The translations under genes were made by a program, and so were the position numbers. Below the pieces are notes generated by a model that worked only from the letters and a program-made list of their open reading frames with translations, did no database searches and was not told the DNA's origin. Positions 16,722-24,796 of a stretch of 64,000 nt of DNA are shown here, in pieces. Source of the stretch: Pseudomonadota bacterium (GTDB lineage: Bacteria > Pseudomonadota > Alphaproteobacteria > Acetobacterales > Acetobacteraceae); assembly GCA_019351895.1 (NCBI GenBank), contig JABBOH010000019.1:6940-70939 (forward strand), written 5' to 3'. Positions within the stretch are counted from its first letter, which is position 1, and each line of letters starts with the position of its first letter.

Positions 16722-17123
16722 TTACGACAGCGCCTCGGTGATCTGCTTCACCGTGTGGTTGGTGTAGTCTTTGGACAAGGTGAACGCGACGGCCTTCTCC
16801 ACGTTCTTGTGCAAGGCGTCCCGCAATTGCCCGAGCGTCTGAGGATCGGCGATCAGCACGACCGACTTGAAGGCATTCTGGTCGAACATCTTGTCGAGCG
16901 TCTTCGCCAGCTGCTTCGTGAAGGTCGCTTCCCCCGTCTCGTGCGGCGACTGCTCTTCAAGTCCAGCGCCCGACGGGCCGTCATTGGTAAAGTCCTTGAG
17001 CGTCAGCCGCCGCTCCTCGGTCAGAGACAGCGCGCCATCGGTGCTGGCATTGCGCAGCAATATGGCCTTGCCGCCGTCGGCCACGACGACCAAGGCGTCT
17101 CTCGGAATGGTTTTCGACATCAT
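16722..17123 (-). CDS. host attachment family protein (baeRF-like)
   Basis: A 133-residue protein of the family annotated as 'protein required for attachment to host cells' from Agrobacterium. It opens with RDALVVVADGGKAILLRN, has the middle ESPHETGEATFTKQLAKTL-type helix and ends with DYTNHTVKQITEAL. The fold is related to archaeal/eukaryotic release-factor domain 1, so a ribosome or RNA role is also possible. Two consecutive ATG codons (17123, 17120) follow a GAGGGAGA. The family is common in plant-associated and soil alphaproteobacteria. Confidence 0.78.
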   Translation of the reverse strand: MMSKTIPRDALVVVADGGKAILLRNASTDGALSLTEERRLTLKDFTNDGPSGAGLEEQSPHETGEATFTKQLAKTLDKMFDQNAFKSVVLIADPQTLGQLRDALHKNVEKAVAFTLSKDYTNHTVKQITEALS

Positions 17124-17243
17124 GCGTCTCCCTCTGACCCCCGGTAGATGGCGATGGCCGGGCCGAAGATAAGGTGCCATCGCCCGGGCCGGCAGACCCC
17201 GGGGGTGTCCCATGCGCGTGCCCGGGCGCGGTCGGACGCGCGA

Positions 17244-17834
17244 CTACCCCGCGGGCTGCGCCGGTGGGCTTGCCGATGTGATCTTGCGAATGGCTTCGGG
17301 AATGGTTTCGGGCGTGAGGATGTAGTCGATGCATCCGCTGGCGATCGCACTCGCGGGCATGTCCGGTTCTTCGGCGGTATCCAGCCTCTGCGCGACGGTC
17401 ACGCCGCCAATATCTCGTATTTCGCACAGGGCGTCCGCGCCGTCGCCGTCGAAGCCGGAGACGATGACGGCGACGAGCTTGCCCTGCCAATGCTGGGACA
17501 TCGACCGCAGAAAAACGGTGATGACGTCGGGCCAGCCTCGCGGTTTGGAAATCGGCTTGAGCCGGAACTCCCCGTCGAGGACGTGCAGATCACGCTGCGG
17601 CGGAATGATGAACACGCAGTTGGGCTCGACCTGCAGACGCTCGGTGATGAGCCTGACGGGCATTTGCGTATAATTTGGGAGGATCTCGTGAAGGAGGGTG
17701 GCCGTCTGCCTCAGGTGGTTCACGATGACGATCGCCATGCCGAGGTCGGCCGGCCAGTTCCGCAGCAGGCGGATATAGGCGTCGAGCCCCCCGGCGGAGC
17801 CGCCGACGCAAACCAAGGGAAAGTCCTGATCCAT
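17244..17834 (-). CDS. stand-alone CheB-type protein-glutamate methylesterase domain
   Basis: A 196-residue protein that is only the CheB esterase domain. The catalytic triad is visible as Ser13 in GGSAGGLDAY, His40 in VIVNHL and an Asp in VSGFDGDGAD. There is no receiver domain and no chemotaxis gene nearby, so it resembles the solitary CheB proteins linked to CheR/PAS kinases in stress signalling. The ATG at 17834 is the family start; the in-frame extension to 17933 is created by the 64-bp tandem repeat just upstream. Confidence 0.82.
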   Translation of the reverse strand: MDQDFPLVCVGGSAGGLDAYIRLLRNWPADLGMAIVIVNHLRQTATLLHEILPNYTQMPVRLITERLQVEPNCVFIIPPQRDLHVLDGEFRLKPISKPRGWPDVITVFLRSMSQHWQGKLVAVIVSGFDGDGADALCEIRDIGGVTVAQRLDTAEEPDMPASAIASGCIDYILTPETIPEAIRKITSASPPAQPAG

Positions 17835-17843
17835 GTTCCATGT

Positions 17844-17979
17844 CCCGGACAAGAGGCGCGATACCACACTCTGCCGGGCTTGGCGCGTGCCGCGTCGTCT
17901 CACGCCGCCCGGACAAGAGGCGCGATACCACACTCTGCCGGGCTTGGCGCGTGCCGCGTCGTCTCACGCCGCCCGGACA
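17844..17979. repeat. 64-bp tandem repeat, two exact copies plus 8 bp
   Basis: Units at 17844-17907 and 17908-17971 are identical, and a third begins with CCCGGACA (17972-17979). The array fills the gap upstream of the CheB-domain gene, beginning ten bases from its start codon. The unit contains short GC-rich arms (GGCGCG, CGCGTGCCGCG) but no single dominant hairpin. It would carry the promoter region if the gene is expressed on its own. Confidence 0.95.
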
Positions 17980-18033
17980 GCGCCGTGGCGCGCGGACGGG
18001 GAAAGCCGATCCCGCCTCCCCCGCCGCCGCGCC

Positions 18034-21000
18034 TCAGTCGCCCGCCATCTGCAGCATGCCGGGCTTATGTGAAAGGGCATCGGCGAAAGCCGTCTCGCGA
18101 GCGAACCGCCGGTCCGGGCGGCGCGGCAGCAAAAGACGCTCGAACCCGCCCAGACGCACCGACGCCTGGGCCGCGAGCGTGCCATCCCGCAGCAGCGCAG
18201 CATGCCCCGCTCGGGCCATCGCCAGCCTCAGATCGGGATGGCGCACGAGGCGCGCGATGGCGTGGAACCATTGGGCGTCGCCCGCCACGCAGTAGCCCCC
18301 GCTGGCCGCGCCTCCGCCGGCCGCGCCTCCGCCAACAGCGCGCTCGGTCTCCAGCGGCTGGGTGAAGCCGCGATAGAAGGGGTCTCGGTAGGCCGCCATG
18401 TCGGATGCGACCGTCGCCAGCCCGAGCGCCGCATAGTCCAGCATCTTGATGCCCGACTTGCAGCGGTTGAAGGGCGTGTCCACGAGTGGGGCGAGGCCGA
18501 TCGACCAGGGCTGACGCCGCTGCCGGTCCGTGAGCCACGCAACGAAGGCGGGGTACGACAGCCCGGCACGACGCGGCACATCGAGCCGCCGGACGAAAGG
18601 CGGCAGGTCGCCCGCCCCGGTCACACCCGCGATCTCGATGGCGATGCGCTCGCCGAAGCTGTCGTGCAGCCGGGCGAGCGCGGGCATGATGAGGTCGAGA
18701 TCGGGCCCATGCGTGGCAGTGCCCATGTAGAGGATACGCACCGGCCCCTGGCTGACACCCCCACCCGCCAGGGCATTGGCGAAGGTGTCGTCATGCACGG
18801 CGGTCAGGCTCCCGGGGGCAGAACCCCAGAGCCGCTCGTCGAGGCCGTTGGGCATGATCTGGATATGGCCGATCCCGCCGCGCACGAAGGGCGCGAGCCG
18901 CTCGGCGAGGATCGGGGTCGAGACCTGCAGCCGGTCGGCGCCTCCAAGCAGGGTCATCACGGTGTCGGTCTTCGGCCCGAGGCGCTCGGCCTCCGGGTGG
19001 TCGGGCGGGAGTTCCACGAGATTGTCGTCGAGGTCGAAGACGAAGGGCGCGCCGGTGCGGCGGGCATGAGCGAGCAGCGCCGCCGCCGCCGCGGGATCGG
19101 GCACGGCGTGGCGCTGGGCGAGGATGAGATCGGCGCGGAGCGACAGAGCCTCCTCGGCGCTGGCGAGCGTGACCTCCAGATCGCGCCCGCCGGCGGGGTG
19201 GGACAACGGCAGCAGCATGCGGATATAGGCGCAGGGGGACAGCACGCCGATGTCCAGGCGCTCCGGCACCAGAACGACCGCGCGCTTGCCCGGCACCCGG
19301 AGATCGGTGAGGGCGCGACCGCCAGACGGCCGGGGCCAGTCGGCCCGCGTAGCGAGTGCCTGTAAAGCGGGGGCGCGTAACGCGGGGGCATGCAAGGCAG
19401 GGGCATGCAAGGCGGGGGCGGCGAGCGGCGCCTGATAGGCGCCTTCATAATAGCCGGGCTTCGCGGCCAGGGCCGGCGCGGCGCGGCGGCTGCGCGGTGA
19501 CGCCGCCCCGGGCTCCGCGCGCCCGAGCGCCGCGAGCGCCTGCATCCAACGCTCGGGCGAGGCCGCGGGCCGGACGAGCCCCGCCCGCGGGTGCCCGGCC
19601 AGCCGCGCCCGGAACGCCCCGATGTCGGATGCGACGATGGGCCGCCCGGAGAGGATGGCGGCGGTCAGCGTATAGCTCCAGGTCTCGGGCCAGGAGGCCG
19701 GGAACCAGATCACCTCGGGGTCGACGCGGGCGATGAGGCCCGGGAGGTCGGCCGCCTCGTAAGCCCCGGTCTCGGTGAGGCAATGCCGCGCCCCGGGCGG
19801 ACAAGGCCGCTCCGACCGGCCGATGAGCGTGATCGCGAAGCGGCCGCGGGCGGCCAGTTCGGCCAGTGCCGTGACGGTGCGCGCGCCCTTGTGGTCGGCA
19901 AGCACGCCGAGGACCGCGACCCGCAGGGGACGCGCCGCGGCACGGCCATGCAGAGGCGCGGGATCGGGCCGCAGGCGCGGGCGCGGCGGAATGACATCCG
20001 GCATCGCCTCCAGCGGTGCCAGGACAGCGCGCGCCGCGAGACCATGGCGGGCGAGCCGGTCGATGCTGTCCTGCGTTGCGCAGAGCACCCGGTCCGCGAG
20101 GCGCGGGAGCCACGCCTGCTCGGCGCGCCAGCCGATGATGTCGTGCGCGGCGGTATCGTCCCGCGCCTGGATGCAGCGGTCGCAGACGGCGGGCGCAGGC
20201 TCCCCGCAACTCGGGCCGTCGGCCACCGGCAGCAGGTTGATGCGCGGGCAGATCGCGAACCAGTCATGGATGGTGAGATCGAAGGGCACGTCGAGCGCGC
20301 GGATCAGGGCGCGAAGGTCGACGCGCAGATTGAGCCAATGCTGCACATGGACGCGCGCGATGCGCAGCGGCGCGAGCAGGGTGAGCACGTCGGCCAGCAG
20401 CGCGGCCTGGGCCTCTCGGGCGGCGGCATCCGCATCCTCCGCGCGGCCCGGCGGGCGCAGCGGAATGAGCAGTTCCGGGTGTCTGGCGGCACCCGGCGCG
20501 CCGAGCCGAACCCCCTGCCCGTCCATCGTCGCGCGGAGCACGAGCAGGTTGGCGACGCCCCGGCAGCCGGCGGCAAGGCCGCGGAGATACTGGCCGACGC
20601 CGCCGTCATAGGCGTGCTGGATGGCGAGGATCGTGGGCAGCCCGTTGGTCGCGAAGAGTTGCAGCGTCGTCGCGACGCGGAAGGGCCGCGCCTCGTCCAG
20701 CCGGATATGGACGCCGACGCGCCGCCGGTAGTCCGGCCAGCGCGTTTCGAGCGGTGCGACGCTCGCCTGCCGCTCGGCGGAGTTGCCGCCGAAACTCGCC
20801 TCTCCCTGGTGATAGACGAACAGGTCGCAGGCCAGCAGATGCCGCCAGCCGGCAGCGCCCGCGCGCATGCAGTAGTCGTTCTCCTCGCCGTAGCCCCGGC
20901 CGAATGTCTCGGCGTCGAACACGCCCAGCTCGTCGAGCGCGTCGCGCCGCAGATACATGCAGAAGCCGACCGTGGTGGGGAGGGTGACGGAGCGGCCGGC

Positions 21001-21912
21001 ATTCGCCGCGAGGCAGGCGGCGTCGAGCCGCGCCAGCGTCTCCCCGAAGGGCAGCGGCCCGCCCTCGACCGCCGGGTAGGAGCAGAGCGTCGCGTTGTTG
21101 GAGAAGGGCGAGACGGTCGCGACCCTCGGATGGCTGTAGGCGTGGCCCGCGAGGCGGCCGAGCCAGCCCGCCGGCACCTCGGTATCCGAATTCAGCAGCA
21201 CCACGTCATGCCTCCCCGCCGCGGCGAGGCCGCGATTGACGGAGGCGACGAAGCCGAGATTGGCGGGGTTGCGCAGCAGATGGATGAAGCGGCGCGCGGC
21301 CAGACGGTCGAGATAGCGGGAGAGCGCAGGCTCGGGCGAGGCGTCGTCGATGACGATGATGCGGTGCAGCGGGCCGCCCATGCCGGGTGCCGGGTCCCGC
21401 AGCAGGCTGCGCAGGCAGCGCCGCGTGGCCGCGAGGTCGCGATAGACGGGGATGACGACATCGACGCGCAGGCCGGGCGGCGGCTGGTGGACGCCGGTCC
21501 CGGAGGGCATGGCTTCGGCGAGATCGAACTGCCGCTCGGTCGGCAGGCCGAGATGGCGCCCGGTCTGCAGATGGTAGAGCAGCGGGTCCGCCGCCGCCTC
21601 GGGCACCTGATTGATGTAGAACCCGGCGTCGAAATGCGGATGCGGGTCGCGCCCCTCCCGCGCCCCGAAGGTCGCGTAATGCTGCAACGGCCTGATGCCG
21701 GACTCCAGCACGTCGGGATGCTGCAGCAGATACCAGTCGGCGGCGAAGAAGGCGTTGGGGTCCCGCCCCTCATGCGCGCCCCAGTGGCGGTAATGGTGCA
21801 GCGGATCGACCCCGGCGGCGCGCACGTCCGGATAGGTGTCGCAGTAGAAGTCCGGGTCGAAGTAGCGCTCGTCGAGCAGCGGCGGCGGGGCGGCCTCGGG
21901 GTGGGATGACAA
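18034..21912 (-). CDS. very large multidomain glycosyltransferase (GT2 plus two GT4-like domains)
   Basis: About 1292 residues, cytoplasmic. The N-terminus holds three copies of a ~35-residue motif, YFDPDFYCDTYPDVRAAG.DPL.HY...G..EGRDP, seen in front of many large glycan-synthesis glycosyltransferases. A GT2 domain follows (VDVVIPVYRD, LLNSDTEVP, GYGEENDYCMRAG). Next is a GT4-like domain (AYDGGVGQYLRGLA, VLGVLADHKGARTV, PEVIWFPASWPETWSYT). A low-complexity linker with 15-bp DNA repeats (APALHAPALHAPALRAPAL) precedes a second GT4-like domain (FDLDDNLVELPPDHPE, ILYMGTATHGPDLD). It probably builds a surface polysaccharide or glycoprotein glycan. The TTG at 21912 has GGGAGG six bases upstream; a TTG at 21942 is the alternative. 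No other polysaccharide genes are adjacent. Confidence 0.85.
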   Translation of the reverse strand: MSSHPEAAPPPLLDERYFDPDFYCDTYPDVRAAGVDPLHHYRHWGAHEGRDPNAFFAADWYLLQHPDVLESGIRPLQHYATFGAREGRDPHPHFDAGFYINQVPEAAADPLLYHLQTGRHLGLPTERQFDLAEAMPSGTGVHQPPPGLRVDVVIPVYRDLAATRRCLRSLLRDPAPGMGGPLHRIIVIDDASPEPALSRYLDRLAARRFIHLLRNPANLGFVASVNRGLAAAGRHDVVLLNSDTEVPAGWLGRLAGHAYSHPRVATVSPFSNNATLCSYPAVEGGPLPFGETLARLDAACLAANAGRSVTLPTTVGFCMYLRRDALDELGVFDAETFGRGYGEENDYCMRAGAAGWRHLLACDLFVYHQGEASFGGNSAERQASVAPLETRWPDYRRRVGVHIRLDEARPFRVATTLQLFATNGLPTILAIQHAYDGGVGQYLRGLAAGCRGVANLLVLRATMDGQGVRLGAPGAARHPELLIPLRPPGRAEDADAAAREAQAALLADVLTLLAPLRIARVHVQHWLNLRVDLRALIRALDVPFDLTIHDWFAICPRINLLPVADGPSCGEPAPAVCDRCIQARDDTAAHDIIGWRAEQAWLPRLADRVLCATQDSIDRLARHGLAARAVLAPLEAMPDVIPPRPRLRPDPAPLHGRAAARPLRVAVLGVLADHKGARTVTALAELAARGRFAITLIGRSERPCPPGARHCLTETGAYEAADLPGLIARVDPEVIWFPASWPETWSYTLTAAILSGRPIVASDIGAFRARLAGHPRAGLVRPAASPERWMQALAALGRAEPGAASPRSRRAAPALAAKPGYYEGAYQAPLAAPALHAPALHAPALRAPALQALATRADWPRPSGGRALTDLRVPGKRAVVLVPERLDIGVLSPCAYIRMLLPLSHPAGGRDLEVTLASAEEALSLRADLILAQRHAVPDPAAAAALLAHARRTGAPFVFDLDDNLVELPPDHPEAERLGPKTDTVMTLLGGADRLQVSTPILAERLAPFVRGGIGHIQIMPNGLDERLWGSAPGSLTAVHDDTFANALAGGGVSQGPVRILYMGTATHGPDLDLIMPALARLHDSFGERIAIEIAGVTGAGDLPPFVRRLDVPRRAGLSYPAFVAWLTDRQRRQPWSIGLAPLVDTPFNRCKSGIKMLDYAALGLATVASDMAAYRDPFYRGFTQPLETERAVGGGAAGGGAASGGYCVAGDAQWFHAIARLVRHPDLRLAMARAGHAALLRDGTLAAQASVRLGGFERLLLPRRPDRRFARETAFADALSHKPGMLQMAGD

Positions 21913-21970
21913 GGCCGCCTCCCGGACAAACCAATGGTCCAAGGCTGCAAGCTACCGCGTACTGATTAAC

Positions 21971-21991
21971 GGCGGTTTAGCCAAAACCGCC
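21971..21991 (-). terminator. hairpin between rmuC and the glycosyltransferase
   Basis: GGCGGTTT (21971-21978) and AAACCGCC (21984-21991) form a perfect 8-bp stem with a 5-base loop. It lies 23 bases past the rmuC stop. There is no U-run after it, so it may be a weak or Rho-assisted terminator or an attenuator for the downstream gene. Confidence 0.45.
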
Positions 21992-22013
21992 GCGGCGGTC
22001 CGCGCAGGAGGCG

Positions 22014-23327
22014 CTACGCCTCGTCCGGCTCGATCGCCTCCGCGATCCCGGCCTCGAGCTCCAGGAGCTTCTCGGCGCGGCCATCCTCCACCGCCTCCAG
22101 GGTTCGCAGCTTGCGCCCGACAGCGCGCGCGCGCGTGCGTGCGGTGACGATGGTGTTCGTCATCGCCGAGGCGTTCTTCTCGAGCTTGCCGAGCACGACA
22201 TCCATCTTGGCCATCTCGGTCTTCGTGGCCCCGAGGAGGTCGCGGATCTGGTCGGCCTTCTCCTCGAGCGCGAGGGTGACGTGGCCCAGCTGCACGGTGC
22301 GCAGAAGCGCCGGGAACAGGCTGGGGCCGAGGATCATGACCCGGAACTCGCGGCTCATCTCCTCGAGCAGGCCGGGGACGCGCGCAACCTCGGCATAGAG
22401 CCCGTCGGTCGCGAGATAAAGCACGCCGAACTCCACCGTCCTCGGCGGGTTGATGTATTTCTCGTGGATCTTGCGGCTCTCGTCGCGCAGGCGGCGTTCC
22501 AGCCCGCGCCGTGCCGCGCGCTCGCCGTCCGCGTCGCCCGCCTCGGCGGCGGCGATCAGGCGTTCATAGTCCTCCACGGGGAACTTGGCGTCCACCGGCA
22601 GCCAGACCCGCGCGCCGCCCCGCATCGGCATGGAGACCGCGAAATCGACCATGTCGTCGCTGTCGTCCCGCAGCTTCGCGTTGGCCTCGAAACTGCCCAT
22701 CGGCAGCACGTCCTCCAGCATGGCGCGAAGCTGCTGCTCGCCCCAGCCGCCGCGCGTCTTGACGTTGCTGAAAAGACGCTTGATGTCGCCGATCTGCGCG
22801 GTGACGGCCTGCACGTCGCCGAGCGCCTTCTGCACCGCGGTGAACTGGTCGACGACGCGGGCGAAGCTCTGCTCCATCTGCTTCTCGACGGCGGCGTGCA
22901 GTTGCTCGTTCACCACCGTCTGCATCTCGCCCAGCCGCTTCTCGTTGCTTTCACGAAGTGCGGTCAGCTGCGCGTCGAGCGTCGCGGTCGCGCGCCGCTG
23001 CTCCTCGGCCGCCGCGGTGCGCATCGCGTCCATGGCCGTCGCGACGGAGGCGGTGGCCGAGGTGATCTGCTCGAAGGCCTTCGTCAGCGCGCCCGTCGTG
23101 CCGGACTGGATCGCCGCCGTCAGCCCCCGTTCGGTCGCGGCGAGCTGCAAGCGCGTGGTGTCGCCCTCGGCGCGCAGCCCGGCGAGCATCTGCTCGTTCT
23201 GCAGGCGGAGGCGTTCGGGCATACCCTCCCCCGCGCGGGCCGCGCCGCGCGCGATGAAGAAGGCGACGAGCCCGAGCGCGAACGCGAGCAGGCCGAGGAT
23301 GATGACGGGCAGCGCGTCCATGGTCAT
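22014..23327 (-). CDS. rmuC: DNA recombination protein RmuC
   Basis: A 437-residue protein with an N-terminal membrane anchor (VIILGLLAFALGLVAFFIA), a long coiled-coil region (residues ~35-190) and the RmuC nuclease-like core. The core has NVKTRGGWGEQQL, LPVDAKFPVEDYERL and EFGVLYLATDGLYAEV; the Asp-Lys of VDAKFP belongs to its PD-(D/E)XK-like active site. RmuC limits inversions at short repeats. Length is normal. Two ATG codons (23327 and 23321) are equally placed. Confidence 0.93.
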   Translation of the reverse strand: MTMDALPVIILGLLAFALGLVAFFIARGAARAGEGMPERLRLQNEQMLAGLRAEGDTTRLQLAATERGLTAAIQSGTTGALTKAFEQITSATASVATAMDAMRTAAAEEQRRATATLDAQLTALRESNEKRLGEMQTVVNEQLHAAVEKQMEQSFARVVDQFTAVQKALGDVQAVTAQIGDIKRLFSNVKTRGGWGEQQLRAMLEDVLPMGSFEANAKLRDDSDDMVDFAVSMPMRGGARVWLPVDAKFPVEDYERLIAAAEAGDADGERAARRGLERRLRDESRKIHEKYINPPRTVEFGVLYLATDGLYAEVARVPGLLEEMSREFRVMILGPSLFPALLRTVQLGHVTLALEEKADQIRDLLGATKTEMAKMDVVLGKLEKNASAMTNTIVTARTRARAVGRKLRTLEAVEDGRAEKLLELEAGIAEAIEPDEA

Positions 23328-23381
23328 CGCTTGATCGTCACGCGGAGCGAGTGCGGGGGCCGCAAGCGGAGCATCAGTTGC

Positions 23382-24773
23382 TCAAACAACGCCAGCATAT
23401 CGGATCTCCGTCATCATGCCGGCTGCCATGTGGTAGAGGTTATGACAATGCAGAGCCCAGCGGCCCGCATTATCAGCGTCGAAGGCGATCAGCACGCGGC
23501 CGCGCGGAGGCACCAGCACCGTATCCCGGAGGGCGCCGACGATCGGCGTCGTATTGATCGCCATGACCTGGAACGCGTGGCCATGCAGGTGCATCGGATG
23601 CGACATCCCCGTGTGGTTGATCATGTCTATCAAGACGCGCTGCCCGGTTTCGATGACGGAGACTGCGTCGTCCGGCCAGACGCGCCCGTTCAGCGACCAT
23701 CGATACGGCCTCATGTCGCCGCCCAGCACCATCGGCAGCGTCACATCGGCGGGCCGGTCGGCCAGGGGCACGACCGCGGAGAGTTTGGTCTCCAGGGAAA
23801 GATCGACGGCGGGGGCGAGCGACGCCGCCGTGGCGGAGAAGCGGGGGACATGCGCCCCCCCGGTCGCCAGAACGAAGCCGGTCCGAGCCGATTTTCCTTC
23901 CACCTGAGCAAAGACAGGATAGGCGCCCGCGGCCGGCAGACGAACCACGATATCGAGCCTCTGAGCCATGGCGATTGGAAACCGGCGGCCCGCGACCGGC
24001 ACGACATCATGGCCGTCGACTGCGATCACCTGCCCGCGGAGCACGCCAAGATCAATCCAGAAATTGGTCGACGAGGCGCCGTTGATGATCCTCAGCCGGA
24101 GAGGCTGGCCGATGGCGGCACGCACGGTCTGCGGGTCCGCCAGCGTGCGGTCATTGGCAAGGTAGGCGTCGAAATCGATGTCGTTCAGATCGGCCGGGCC
24201 CGTCGTCATACCGCCCATGCCGGACATGCCGCCGCCGTCCTTCGCGGTCGTGCTCCCCATGGACGTGGTCGGCCGGGTCAGGGCGCGCATCAGCTCCTCC
24301 GGCGATTTGAAGCTGAAATCATGCAGCAGCACCACCTCCTCCTGCATATCCGCCGCGCGCGACGCCGCATCCTGAACGATGAGCGGCGCCGCCATCAGCT
24401 GCTGTTCCTGCAAGCCCTGATGGGAATGCATCCAGAAGGTGCCGGGGATGAGCTTGAAATCGTAGGGCTTCGTCGCGCCCGCGGCGATGGGCGGGGTCTG
24501 CGGCCAGGGAAAACCATCCTGTCTCCAATCCGGCAGCTGGCCGTGCCAATGCACGATCGTATCCTGGCCGGACTGATTGTCGAGCGTAACGGAAAACCGC
24601 TGCCCGGGCGCGAAGGTCAAGCCAGATTGTCCGCCGGGTGCCACCAGCCCGAAAACCGTGGCGGCCTTGCCGTTCACCTCCAGCACCCGGGTCGCCGCCG
24701 TCAGCCGGACCGGGGTCTGCGCACGCACCATCGGAGAGGTTGCCAGAATTCCGGCAGTCCCGCGTGTCGGCAC
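23382..24773 (-). CDS. multicopper oxidase (CueO/laccase-like)
   Basis: About 463 residues with the four copper-ligand segments: HWHGQLP, WMHSHQG, HPMHLHGHAFQV and HCHNLYHMAAGM. The type 1 copper axial Met is present. A Met/Gly-rich loop (MSGMGGM, residues ~205-215) resembles the copper-binding insert of CueO-like enzymes. The predicted role is oxidation of Cu(I) or phenols outside the cytoplasm. The N-terminus is odd: RPRDVPTRGTAGILATSP.VRAQ looks like a Tat signal (RRDVLRGTAG type) with small lesions, and no ATG precedes it before the phaC stop at 24797. The GTG at 24773 is the best start; ATG 24731 would leave no signal. Export is therefore uncertain. Confidence 0.8.
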   Translation of the reverse strand: MPTRGTAGILATSPMVRAQTPVRLTAATRVLEVNGKAATVFGLVAPGGQSGLTFAPGQRFSVTLDNQSGQDTIVHWHGQLPDWRQDGFPWPQTPPIAAGATKPYDFKLIPGTFWMHSHQGLQEQQLMAAPLIVQDAASRAADMQEEVVLLHDFSFKSPEELMRALTRPTTSMGSTTAKDGGGMSGMGGMTTGPADLNDIDFDAYLANDRTLADPQTVRAAIGQPLRLRIINGASSTNFWIDLGVLRGQVIAVDGHDVVPVAGRRFPIAMAQRLDIVVRLPAAGAYPVFAQVEGKSARTGFVLATGGAHVPRFSATAASLAPAVDLSLETKLSAVVPLADRPADVTLPMVLGGDMRPYRWSLNGRVWPDDAVSVIETGQRVLIDMINHTGMSHPMHLHGHAFQVMAINTTPIVGALRDTVLVPPRGRVLIAFDADNAGRWALHCHNLYHMAAGMMTEIRYAGVV

Positions 24774-24796
24774 GTCCCGGGGGCGCGGCAGCCGCG

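Noticed and set aside
19356-19440. Short direct repeats in the glycosyltransferase as a mobile or CRISPR element
   Set aside because: They are in-frame 15-bp units encoding an APALH-like linker, so a coding low-complexity tract.
19591-21909. 772-codon plus-strand frame
   Set aside because: Antisense of the glycosyltransferase; composition typical of a complementary frame in very GC-rich DNA.
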